From contig CALKGM010000011.1 in NCBI GenBank assembly GCA_938084675.1, positions 1 to 34,328 on the forward strand: a stretch of 34,328 nucleotides of DNA, given 5' to 3'. Origin of the DNA: Candidatus Poseidoniaceae archaeon (GTDB lineage Archaea; Thermoplasmatota; Poseidoniia; Poseidoniales; Poseidoniaceae). Under the pieces are notes generated by a model. The model made no database searches, had not been told where the DNA came from, and saw only the letters and a program-made list of their open reading frames with translations. Positions 7,085 to 15,620 of this stretch are shown one piece after another (position 1 is the first letter of the stretch; the number at the start of each line of letters is the position of its first letter). The translations under genes and the position numbers were made by a program.

Positions 7085-9457
7085 ATGAGTTCGCACTCTT
7101 CTTACATCGACTGCAAGTATAATTTGGCTTCGAACGAACCAGAAATCGTTTGTGATTGGTGTCAATCAATGATTGACTTTAATCCAAGAGAAGGATGGTC
7201 AGTCCCTCTTACTCCTACCGAGCATGAGCGTTCTATTGCCCTGTTTGGGGGGCCATCAGTCCACGCTTCGGGCCGCTGGAAGCGACTGGCCGCCTCACTC
7301 GGTGATAGTGAACACGCAAATTGGGCAAAATTAGAACACGAAACACTTGACCCAATTGCCGGCCTTCCTTGCAGTGATGATGAATTTCAGGAACTTGGAA
7401 CTGCTATCAGTCAGGGGAATGCGTTATCGAGTGCCCAAAACAGATGGCTGGCTCAGGGAATTGAATTTCAAGATGGTTCATACTTCAGAATAATGGAGGG
7501 CCGCCAGTACCTTGACGATGTCGAACTTCCATCGGTCATTAGCACTCGCTCCCTTTTCCCTATCATCACAGATAGGGAGCTCCGGAGAGGTTGGGATCTT
7601 GCGAAACTCATCGTCGGGCTTTCTTGTAGTACTCCGTTAACGAACAGACCACAGGACGGGCGAGATGTTCGGGCAATGTATTACGGATTCAGGAATGGAG
7701 ATTCAAATTCACGCCCGATGGCATCTATGCTTGCTTGGCTTTCCACCAAGGTCAAGATTGACCGGTTAAAGCAAACCACGCACTCTGGAAAGGCGGGGTT
7801 CATTTCGTGGGCTTTCGATGTACGCAGTGAACTGATCAGAAACGGAGGCCGAAGCAATATGGAAGATCTCCGTAAAGCATTCTCTCATCATCCCCGAGGT
7901 TTGTTTGACTGTTACGACACCCCATGGATGAAACATTGGAGGGATTCTCAAGAGTTTGAGATTCCAGCGACAACTTTGGATTGGCCTCTTCGAATTTCAG
8001 AAAAACATATTTCCCTACGCGTCCGCAGCCATACGGGGAGAACCCGCCTCGTCCAAATTCCACGTCAACCGGTACATCTGGCGATTCTCGTATCGCTTGC
8101 TTTGTCTCCTTTGAATTCAGATGCTGGAAAAATCCTTCTCGGTCTTCAGCACAATTGGTCCCACGTATACCTCAAAACCGATACTCCAACTGCTCAGATG
8201 ATTCGCTCTTTGGAATTTTGTCATGGGATTTTAAACGGTCTCACAGACCGAGTATATGTGAAAAATTCTACAGCGCTTGTTGTTGGGAAATTGGGTCACT
8301 GTTACCAAATTAATGTGACGAAGGGACAACATGGCGCTCCATATTTGATTTCTCACCTCAGTAACTTGGGTCGGGAACACAAGCATGCGATTTGTATTCA
8401 CAACGGCCAGTACCATTCCACAGTCCCTCTTGGAGACACCATGGGCTCTGTTATTCTCTCCATGTACAACGACACGGCTGCGACCCTCAACATTGACAGT
8501 TTGAATGACCTCATCCGCACTCATCCTCCGTTTGGTTTTCTACGGCCAGTTCCACATGAATGGGTATCCTCGCTCAATCAAGAAGCACTCAAGGAATTGA
8601 TGCATCACCAACACGGCTACCTTGCTCATCCTTGGTATGATGAATCCGATGCCCGTTTCAATCCTGAACCGGAACGTGGTAACAGAGGCTTTCACGGCCT
8701 TTTGCAACGTCAATTCCGCCGCAGTGGACGAACAGAAGAAATCCGAAATATCGAATGGAATGAGATCTTTAGGGAGCATTTTGAAGAGTTTGGTTCATTC
8801 CCAATTGAAAAGGTAGTTCAACGATGGGCAGGAACTGTCAAACCCTACAGACTTCATGCAGTCCATCATACATCAGCCGAAGCCCGAGCCCTCAGGTACG
8901 GAGATTTCAGAAGGCACCTTCACCATCGCCGGCACGCAGTTATGCCGAGGAGGAGGGACGACATCCATGAAATTGGTGACATACGCGATGGGGAACGTCG
9001 CTGGTGTGAAGTGTATTCTCGAATATGGAGTGTCCTCACGTCCCAGCCTCTTGGGTCCGATTTCCAAATTCCCATCAATTACGGTGATGCGCTTCAATTC
9101 GCGAATGTTGAACTTAAGGTGACACTACGTAATACGGTCGAGCGCCGCTTCGTACAGCAAGTGGCATCAATACTTGGCTATGTGAAGGACTTTGATAGCC
9201 CCTCTCACACTCACTACCTTCGAAGAGACCACCCGCGTCCAAATGCCCGCCTCCGCCTTACCGACCTTCTTGGTGAAAGTCAGCGCCGACAGAACGTCCG
9301 AGGGGCCCCACCCAGGTGGTGGAATTATGCCGATGTGGACCGGGCGCCGGATGCCTTTGAGCGGTTTTCGTGGCAGCTGCACGAAGACCTGACGGATGAG
9401 CCGCGAAAGCAAAAAGAATTCATTGCATACGACGGCCTTGGAGATCTCTTTGGTTGA
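7085..9457 (+). CDS. Large hypothetical protein, no family recognised
   Basis: I do not recognise this 790-residue protein. It has no signal peptide or clear membrane helix and looks soluble. Near the N-terminus a cysteine group (CKYN...CDWCQ, residues ~10-26) could bind zinc. The C-terminal half is rich in arginine and histidine, with a basic stretch around RRHLHHRRHAVMPRRRDD (residues ~610-630), which would fit nucleic-acid contact, but this is only inference. No Walker, nuclease, methyltransferase or protease motif is visible. The frame is long and unbroken and codon use resembles neighbours, so it is a real gene. Its 3' end overlaps the convergent thioredoxin-like gene by 38 bases. The start ATG 7085 follows a T-rich GTTTTTATGGGGT, and the mRNA leader must be very short. 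Confidence 0.75.
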   Translation: MSSHSSYIDCKYNLASNEPEIVCDWCQSMIDFNPREGWSVPLTPTEHERSIALFGGPSVHASGRWKRLAASLGDSEHANWAKLEHETLDPIAGLPCSDDEFQELGTAISQGNALSSAQNRWLAQGIEFQDGSYFRIMEGRQYLDDVELPSVISTRSLFPIITDRELRRGWDLAKLIVGLSCSTPLTNRPQDGRDVRAMYYGFRNGDSNSRPMASMLAWLSTKVKIDRLKQTTHSGKAGFISWAFDVRSELIRNGGRSNMEDLRKAFSHHPRGLFDCYDTPWMKHWRDSQEFEIPATTLDWPLRISEKHISLRVRSHTGRTRLVQIPRQPVHLAILVSLALSPLNSDAGKILLGLQHNWSHVYLKTDTPTAQMIRSLEFCHGILNGLTDRVYVKNSTALVVGKLGHCYQINVTKGQHGAPYLISHLSNLGREHKHAICIHNGQYHSTVPLGDTMGSVILSMYNDTAATLNIDSLNDLIRTHPPFGFLRPVPHEWVSSLNQEALKELMHHQHGYLAHPWYDESDARFNPEPERGNRGFHGLLQRQFRRSGRTEEIRNIEWNEIFREHFEEFGSFPIEKVVQRWAGTVKPYRLHAVHHTSAEARALRYGDFRRHLHHRRHAVMPRRRDDIHEIGDIRDGERRWCEVYSRIWSVLTSQPLGSDFQIPINYGDALQFANVELKVTLRNTVERRFVQQVASILGYVKDFDSPSHTHYLRRDHPRPNARLRLTDLLGESQRRQNVRGAPPRWWNYADVDRAPDAFERFSWQLHEDLTDEPRKQKEFIAYDGLGDLFG

Positions 9458-10346
9458 TTTTGCCCCCATGCGCCCATGCCGCTCCTAACAGAGTGGTTGC
9501 TGTAGCCAAGGTGGTTAGGAAGGGTACCGATTCGGAATCTTCAGCATCCTTGACCTCTTCTTCAACAACAGGCTCTACACTTTCGGGCATGATTTCGTAG
9601 ATGAGGTGTACTTGGAGGTCATTTCCATCGTTAGCATTTGGGAGTTGTATTGCAACACTCCCCTGTAGGGCGTCTCCCAAAGAAATGATGTCAAGGACAA
9701 TATGAGGATAGGTTCCAAGCCCGTTTGAACCTTCTTCGAATTCAGCTGCTGCTTCTACAATCCAAGCAGTAACATTGAGTGTTGAATTTTCTAGATGGCT
9801 ATCATCAATGTTGAGATTCCATGTAATTGTTCCAGAACTGGCCGTGGTCGGGGTCCAGCCAAAACTTGTCGAGCCGTCGCCCAGGGCGAGGTCATTGTTC
9901 GCTAGTGTGGTGAATTCATCAACCAAAGATGCTTCGTCTGTTACGCTTCCCGATTTCTTCATCGTTCCGTTGAATACTACTGCGGGTGGCGCGTTTTGGC
10001 CGTATTTAGCGTTCCATCGGGCATCAAGGGCTTCACTTCCAAACGGGTCTTGTGTTTCTCCAATTGCACGATGAATGTGATATTGTTCTATCAACCCAGC
10101 ATCTTGGACCTCATCCAAGGCATGCTCGACATCAACGCAATTCTCGCACCACGTCGCAGTATAGACTTCTACGACAGCAGGAAGGTCGGTGAGGTTTGAT
10201 AGATCCGTAGTGGTGTTGTTAGCCTCTGACCATTGACCACCGAACATCAGGCCCTTGTCGAGACTTTCGGCAGGCAATGCTGGAGCAACAGGGGCTGACA
10301 ATGCGAAAAACATCAACGAGGCAAACATCACGAGAGCGCGGCGCAT
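9420..10346 (-). CDS. Secreted, C-terminally anchored thioredoxin-fold protein
   Basis: This 308-residue protein is predicted from ATG 10346, chosen because it opens with a signal peptide (MRRALVMFASLMFFALSAPV, cleavage near APA). Upstream in-frame codons overlap the TFB gene and would spoil the signal. A thioredoxin-like domain follows with VEVYTATWCENC, giving a CxxC redox pair at C67 and C70, and then APPAVVFNGT. A beta-rich domain of ~110 residues with several N-glycosylation sequons comes next, then an acidic linker and one C-terminal hydrophobic helix (~274-295). It probably faces the outside and handles disulfides or binds partners there. The layout resembles the Omp28-like group of thioredoxin-fold surface proteins. 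It lies 46 bases downstream of TFB on the same strand, so the two are likely co-transcribed. The substrate is unknown. Confidence 0.78.
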   Translation of the reverse strand: MRRALVMFASLMFFALSAPVAPALPAESLDKGLMFGGQWSEANNTTTDLSNLTDLPAVVEVYTATWCENCVDVEHALDEVQDAGLIEQYHIHRAIGETQDPFGSEALDARWNAKYGQNAPPAVVFNGTMKKSGSVTDEASLVDEFTTLANNDLALGDGSTSFGWTPTTASSGTITWNLNIDDSHLENSTLNVTAWIVEAAAEFEEGSNGLGTYPHIVLDIISLGDALQGSVAIQLPNANDGNDLQVHLIYEIMPESVEPVVEEEVKDAEDSESVPFLTTLATATTLLGAAWAHGGKINQRDLQGRRMQ

Positions 10347-10392
10347 GCAATGCCCAGCGAGGAAGAAGATATGAACCCGACTTCTAGATGGT

Positions 10393-11544
10393 TCATTCCT
10401 CAGCGCCTTCTTTGGAAGGAGATGGTCCAGAGTCTTCATCGGCTCCATCAAGTGTAAACATGCTACGAGCTTCTGGCAACTGGCCTGCAGACACCTGAGA
10501 CTGGATGTTCTTGAGTCGGTTGGTCAAGCCAGCAGGAGAGAGCTCCACGGCTTCAGCCACTCGGCCAAGATTTCCGTGGCTAAGTCCAGCCAAGTCCAGA
10601 GCCGCATACATGACACAACCAGCCACATAACCAATGGCTACGTTGGCCAAAGGCCCTTCGACGGTAGGCTCATTCAACTCTGTCATGGTATTCCAGAAGT
10701 ACCCAGTCACTGCATCAAGGTCGCTTGGCGAAAGTCTCTCGGAGAGGGCTCGGTCAAGGTTCTCTGCAGCAATATCAAGTTGGTCGGCACGAAGAGCACC
10801 TCGGGCCATAACACGTGGCGCAGCAGCCCATCCTTGGCGACAACGGGCCTTGTAGGATTTGCTAATCGTAGACTTTGCATTTTTGAATTGGACCTCGGAG
10901 ATACCATATTCAGCCATGACAATCTGGTGGTTGAAAGCAGGAGTGTTGAGCCACTCATGAGAGAGTGAAGCGATGGCCAAGGCAATGATTTGGAGATTGT
11001 CTTGATGGCTTTCACCACGGACTCCTTTCTCTTTTCGGGTGATGGAGGTTTTTGGACAACTCAAAGCCGAATTCTCTCCAGAAGTGAGCGTCTTGCGTAC
11101 AGCTTCTTGGTCAGGGGTCAACTTTCGACATGCAGCATCGGCCAAATGGGTGGTGGCCCGTGCGACATTATCGCCAAACATACGAGCCATGGTTTGCTTC
11201 ACTTCACGGCACATCGGGTCCTTTTCGCGTTGACTTGAGCGGTCAGCACGGCTCAAACGAATAAACATGCGGCGTTGAGACGAAGTAAGGCGGTTCCCAG
11301 AGTAATCGGTACGGTCCCCGAAAGGATTCATGCGCCCCCCTTGAGCAGCATTTGGATTGTTTGCGAAGACATCCAAGGATTCGGTCTGGCGAGTGTCACC
11401 CAATCCAATTGAACTGTTGGTGTCAGCATCGGTGGTGTAATGCGGGTCGACCAACCCACAGCCATCGCATACTCGCTCAGCTCGAGCTTGGTCAATCGTA
11501 AATTTTGTTCCACAGCATTCTTCACATTCCATATTTTCGCTCAT
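10393..11544 (-). CDS. tfb: Divergent transcription initiation factor B (TFB)
   Basis: TFB bridges TATA-bound TBP and RNA polymerase in archaea. This copy has 383 residues against about 300 for the family. The N-terminal zinc ribbon is intact (C7, C10, C26, C29 in CEECCGTKF...CDGCGLV). The B-linker region is recognisable at DRTDYSGNRLTSSQRRMFIR (~residues 76-95). Two cyclin folds follow. The first is interrupted by ~40 residues (LTSGENSALSCPKTSITRKE and beyond) between ADAACRK and DNLQIIALAIASL. The second includes ANVAIGYVAGCVMYAALDLAG and LSPAGLTNRLKNI. An acidic tail closes the protein. TATA elements for this gene lie at 11656-11663 and 11581-11588. The sequence is divergent enough that a specialised TFB paralogue is as likely as the main one. 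Confidence 0.85.
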   Translation of the reverse strand: MSENMECEECCGTKFTIDQARAERVCDGCGLVDPHYTTDADTNSSIGLGDTRQTESLDVFANNPNAAQGGRMNPFGDRTDYSGNRLTSSQRRMFIRLSRADRSSQREKDPMCREVKQTMARMFGDNVARATTHLADAACRKLTPDQEAVRKTLTSGENSALSCPKTSITRKEKGVRGESHQDNLQIIALAIASLSHEWLNTPAFNHQIVMAEYGISEVQFKNAKSTISKSYKARCRQGWAAAPRVMARGALRADQLDIAAENLDRALSERLSPSDLDAVTGYFWNTMTELNEPTVEGPLANVAIGYVAGCVMYAALDLAGLSHGNLGRVAEAVELSPAGLTNRLKNIQSQVSAGQLPEARSMFTLDGADEDSGPSPSKEGAEE

Positions 11545-11580
11545 TTTTGCTCACTTCCTCTAATACATGACCTCAAGGGG

Positions 11581-11588
11581 TTATAAAG
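11581..11588 (-). promoter_or_regulatory. Possible second TATA box for tfb (proximal)
   Basis: The minus strand reads CTTTATAA. A start ~25 bases on, near 11555, would give an almost leaderless tfb message. It is weaker than the distal box but better placed for a short-leader transcript. Confidence 0.4.
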
Positions 11589-11655
11589 AACGGGATTTCT
11601 TTCCCCGCCTAATTGCCCACTTCACATCAAGACATATTCATATTGAGGCAAGCAC

Positions 11656-11663
11656 TATATAAA
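11656..11663 (-). promoter_or_regulatory. TATA box for tfb (distal)
   Basis: The minus strand reads TTTATATA, a perfect archaeal box A. Transcription would start ~25 bases downstream near 11630, giving a leader of ~85 bases before tfb. The core TATATA is symmetric, so plus-strand use cannot be excluded. Confidence 0.55.
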
Positions 11664-11885
11664 GATTGCGCCTTGATGGCAGAACAGATTGACATAATAA
11701 AAACTCTATGGGCTCAAAATGAATGATAAAATCCCGAACAAATCCATCTCCGCCTCTCCGCCCTGAGAATCACGATGCTAAAACATGAATCCTTCAAGAT
11801 AGTAGTCATGCGACTCAATCGGTAGTGATTTATCTCGCCACCTTCAATAAGGGTCACCAACACCTTCTCTGCGGGGGAATCGGTC

Positions 11886-14800
11886 GTGGGAGATTATGCC
11901 ATCACATCAGAGTTCATACCCCCTGGGCAAGGCGCTCCCGATTGGTTGTTTTCGGGCTTATCTGATTCTCTAGAGTCCAACATCATGACCGTACATCCAA
12001 CAGAACAACATCGTAAAGCTACGCTTGACATGCTTGGTCAACAAGGCATGGTTGCCCAACCCCAAGAACATGTTACAATGAATCAACTTCTCAGGTTATT
12101 GCACGTTGATTTCCGCCTCCCTGTCCTGCTCGATGACGAAGCCTCATCGTTCATCGGGATTCATAGAATGTGTACAGATGCAGGTGAGAAGTACAAATTT
12201 CCACTCCTTCACAGTGGCGAACATGGCCCTTGGGGCATGAAAAAGACACAACGACTGGAAAGCCTTCATGCTCACTTGAGTTCGCTTCTTGACCCGTTCA
12301 GTTGGGAGAACAACCCTGGTCTTGAAACCTATGAAACCATCCTGCTTGCGTTTGAAAAGGAACACGGAGGCACGCTTCCAGTCTTGCTCCCAAAACATGT
12401 TTTACAAGCGCTTGATTCCGCCACGACTGCACCGTTTCATTTCTCCCATATTGATGGCATTATTATCCTCGACCATGCTCCAGACTTTACAGAAATGGAG
12501 CGGGCGATTCTATGCTCACTTTCTCGATTTACTCCTGTCCACCAGTTATTGAATCCGGGCTCATTTCGTCTTGGTTACCATGGAGCCTTCCTGGTTGATG
12601 AGTACCCTTGTACCCAGGAGACACTCCCTTCCTGGGTGCCTCCTCACGAGGTATGGGGCGGGGTCGCAGATTCTTGGAGATCGAGCATTGGGGTATCCAG
12701 AGACACTCAATTCACAAGAGTGGCGGTTGACGAAAGGGACCATATTGTAAATTCCACCATTGAATTGGTCAAGCACTTTCGTAGTTCATCTCAAGGTAGA
12801 ATACTGATCGTTGATGGGTCAGCCAGAGACCGGCAGCATATTTGGGCACAATCGCTTGGCTCTCTTGGTATTCAATGGAATTCAACTACCGAACTGTTGG
12901 AAGACCAACCTCTCTTCCACGCTCTTCTCCAAGCATCCCGTTTGTCGCAAGGCATGAGTGCGTGGGGGATGAACGCGCTCCACTCCGTAATGGACTCCAC
13001 CTCACTTCCGCTCAAAGAGGATATGTTCCCCGAACTTGTTCATCCAGCACAAGAAGAATGGCGCCCTCGCCCTCATCGTGAAGCGCTCCAAAGTATCGCT
13101 CAACAATTCCACGTCCTTGGTGGTCCAGGTGCGATTTCAAGATGGGTAGGGGCTCTTTCCCGTGCTAAACCTTCAGCCACAGATCGCAATCCAAAACAAC
13201 GAAGCCAAGACCTTGAGGAAACTCAATGGTGGCTATCATGTATGTTACATGCTTGGAAGCCCTTGCTCATGGGTGAAGACGTGCACATGTTACGGTACGA
13301 TGTTGAGGGGTGCAGTACAGGAGAAGTTCTTCCTCTTCCAGTATCGCCAAAAAACGGCCCTGCATGGATGGCACAATTTGTAAAATGGTTAGACTTTGAG
13401 GCTCTAGAACAGAGACAAGCCCCTTACAATCGTAGTCTAGGCACCTTCCATGCCATTTTAGAATCCATTCAAAAGGTTCAATCTTCAATGGCCCAATCAG
13501 GGCGTCATATCCCGGTTGATGGAACTGAATTCATTGACCTTCTGACCTATATCGGCCAGGTCACCTCTCTTTCCCAAACCAAGATGAAAACCTCAGGAAT
13601 TGAAGTGCTCACGCCCAAGGAAGCACTGGGTCTCGAAGCCGATTTGATTATTTTTGCAGGACTTGATGTGGATGCTTGGCCCATGAAAACCTCAGTTATA
13701 CCTTGGTTGGATGCGAAAGCCCAACTTGAACTCGGAATGTTTCAAACAGATTTACTCATTCGCCAAGGCCGTCACCATCTACGCCATCTCCTCAATGCGG
13801 CCCCGTGCATCGTTATGTTTGATTCCAGCCCCGAAGATGGAGGGGGCCCAAGTGCCCCTTATGCAGAATGGTTGTCTGATGTACGACGCTCAGGTGAATG
13901 GGATAGCATGCGTGCTCCTCCCACGTTCTTACCTGAAGATACCTATCAAGGCGCATCAGGCTCAAGAAATTGGGAGTGGAAATCACGCGAACTCGGGCAG
14001 GGAAGTTGGTTAACGCCCGTATCATCATGGGCTACAGAAGAAGCGGGAAAAACACGCCAAATTCGCAACGGGTACCTTCCGCGAGATGCCCGGCAACAAC
14101 TCGGCATGGATCTCAAACAATCCATTCAGCCTCGCGAGCAACTCATTCATCGGCCAACGCTAACTCATGCATTTGAGGGAGCTATTCAACATGATCGAAA
14201 ACAGAGGCAACCTTCATTGCGAGGACTCACTGAAGGCGCGACGCTTTCTTGGGATCATCGTTTTCACCTCCTCGGAGTAGATGCGTTGAGGTTACGCCCA
14301 GAACACGCCTCAGCCAAAGCCCCCGGAGTCAGCGCAACACAGTGGCCACACCTTGGCCACAAGGAGGCCAAGGTTGTCTCGCTTAGTGTTGACCCTCGCC
14401 CTCTCCCTGCTTACGCCCCAACGGATCTTTCCCTCAACAATCGCTTTGGCAGTATTGATGCTTCGCTGACTCGCAAGGTTTGGTCACCAAGCCGGCTTGA
14501 GAAGTGGCTTCATTGCCCAAGAAGCGCATGGATGAATCAGTTCTTGAATGCTAAAAACGAAGACGAAGGTGTCTCCGAGGACGTTGATTTGAGAATTCGT
14601 GGTATTCTTGCTCACGAGGTTGAGGGCGCTCTCCTTTCAGGTCACGGTGTCAATGTGAGCGGCGTAGACCTTGAGCGGATAGAGCCTCTTCACCTCGGGC
14701 CGATGGGAGACATAAGTGCAGGGTGGAACGTGATTCTTGAACACCTTAACGAGCATGCACAGTGGATGGGTAGGTACAACGCAGTTTCTGTTCACCGAAC

Positions 14801-15620
14801 CCGAGACCTCATTGACGCCACTCCAGCAGAATGGAACGATTACCAAGAGACTGGGAAACAGATTCCTCCGGGTGGTCGTCTTTTCAGAATGTATCAATCC
14901 GATTTGACCCTTGAACATTCAGCACCAGTTGCCTGTGAATGGAAGACCCTTGACCAGGGAACAAGCATCAATTTGGAAACAACTGACGAAGAGGGTGAAG
15001 CGACATCATTCGAGATGTTTGGATACGCAGATCGTGTTGACGTGGTTGTGTTGGATAAAGCCCAACGTGAAGCACTAACCAACCTAGGAATTTTAGACGA
15101 ATCAAGTGAACATTCGACGCCAGCACCTCTTGACGGTTCACCTTACGCTGCCAAACGCCTGGTCATCGTAAGAGATTTGAAAACCGTTCGCGGCCCACAA
15201 GTCAAGCAAAGAAGGCTGCGTCATCTTCGTTGTTTGTTTGAAGAATTACAACTTGCATTGTATGCTAGGGCATGGGAGGTCGCTCACCCGGGAGACCGAG
15301 TGATTGGCGTCGGTGCGACAGAAATCGGTGAATTTACCGCACACTATGTCGAGTTGGATTCTGACATTGGCTCTGTGATGGATGAATTACATTTAGGCGA
15401 GCCAACCAGTTATTTGCCCCTTCACTTCCCTCCAATGAGCGGGGAAGGTGTCCATCGCTCTCCGTTTAGGACATGGATGCATGAGCGATTAAAGGCGGCT
15501 CAACGCGGTGTACAAGCAGCTCACGACGGGCAAGTCAATCCAACTCCAGGCACGCATTGCAACTACTGCGTTCTGCGCCAATCATGTTCGGTATCGTCGT
15601 TCTCAGGGGGGTCATTCTGA
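11886..15620 (+). CDS. AddB/RecC-like subunit of a helicase-nuclease, with Fe-S PD-(D/E)XK nuclease
   Basis: This 1244-residue protein is the first of a coupled pair. The N-terminal part lacks a Walker A but keeps a degenerate SF1 helicase layout: IIILDHAPDFTEMERAIL (motif II region) and LEADLIIFAGLDVDAWP at about 580 (motif V region). This is as expected for an inactive AddB/RecC-type motor arm. The C-terminal nuclease domain is complete: H910 (LAHEVEGALL), D1049 (GYADRVD), D1097-x-K1099 (RDLKT) and Q1122 (QLALYA). Four cysteines C877, C1225, C1228 and C1234 match the Fe-S clasp of AddB and Cas4. The stop TGA shares its A with the ATG of the next gene, so translation is coupled. The start is uncertain; GTG 11886 is the longest choice. 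Role inferred: one half of a double-strand-end resection complex. Confidence 0.82.
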   Translation: MGDYAITSEFIPPGQGAPDWLFSGLSDSLESNIMTVHPTEQHRKATLDMLGQQGMVAQPQEHVTMNQLLRLLHVDFRLPVLLDDEASSFIGIHRMCTDAGEKYKFPLLHSGEHGPWGMKKTQRLESLHAHLSSLLDPFSWENNPGLETYETILLAFEKEHGGTLPVLLPKHVLQALDSATTAPFHFSHIDGIIILDHAPDFTEMERAILCSLSRFTPVHQLLNPGSFRLGYHGAFLVDEYPCTQETLPSWVPPHEVWGGVADSWRSSIGVSRDTQFTRVAVDERDHIVNSTIELVKHFRSSSQGRILIVDGSARDRQHIWAQSLGSLGIQWNSTTELLEDQPLFHALLQASRLSQGMSAWGMNALHSVMDSTSLPLKEDMFPELVHPAQEEWRPRPHREALQSIAQQFHVLGGPGAISRWVGALSRAKPSATDRNPKQRSQDLEETQWWLSCMLHAWKPLLMGEDVHMLRYDVEGCSTGEVLPLPVSPKNGPAWMAQFVKWLDFEALEQRQAPYNRSLGTFHAILESIQKVQSSMAQSGRHIPVDGTEFIDLLTYIGQVTSLSQTKMKTSGIEVLTPKEALGLEADLIIFAGLDVDAWPMKTSVIPWLDAKAQLELGMFQTDLLIRQGRHHLRHLLNAAPCIVMFDSSPEDGGGPSAPYAEWLSDVRRSGEWDSMRAPPTFLPEDTYQGASGSRNWEWKSRELGQGSWLTPVSSWATEEAGKTRQIRNGYLPRDARQQLGMDLKQSIQPREQLIHRPTLTHAFEGAIQHDRKQRQPSLRGLTEGATLSWDHRFHLLGVDALRLRPEHASAKAPGVSATQWPHLGHKEAKVVSLSVDPRPLPAYAPTDLSLNNRFGSIDASLTRKVWSPSRLEKWLHCPRSAWMNQFLNAKNEDEGVSEDVDLRIRGILAHEVEGALLSGHGVNVSGVDLERIEPLHLGPMGDISAGWNVILEHLNEHAQWMGRYNAVSVHRTRDLIDATPAEWNDYQETGKQIPPGGRLFRMYQSDLTLEHSAPVACEWKTLDQGTSINLETTDEEGEATSFEMFGYADRVDVVVLDKAQREALTNLGILDESSEHSTPAPLDGSPYAAKRLVIVRDLKTVRGPQVKQRRLRHLRCLFEELQLALYARAWEVAHPGDRVIGVGATEIGEFTAHYVELDSDIGSVMDELHLGEPTSYLPLHFPPMSGEGVHRSPFRTWMHERLKAAQRGVQAAHDGQVNPTPGTHCNYCVLRQSCSVSSFSGGSF

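Larger units (their letters stand above)
11545..11885. other. Divergent intergenic region between tfb and the addB-like gene
   Basis: This is the only gene-free stretch longer than 300 bases. The left part holds two archaeal TATA-like boxes reading toward tfb. The right part is A/T-rich near 11690-11710 (gacataataaaaactc) and has a weak TTTATC at 11829-11834 that could serve the plus-strand helicase-nuclease operon, placing a start near 11858. No tRNA, hairpin of convincing size or short coding frame with a good start was seen. Confidence 0.6.

Noticed and set aside
11590-11880. tRNA or small structured RNA in the long intergenic region
   Set aside because: No cloverleaf, no long stem and no conserved T-arm sequence could be found by eye.
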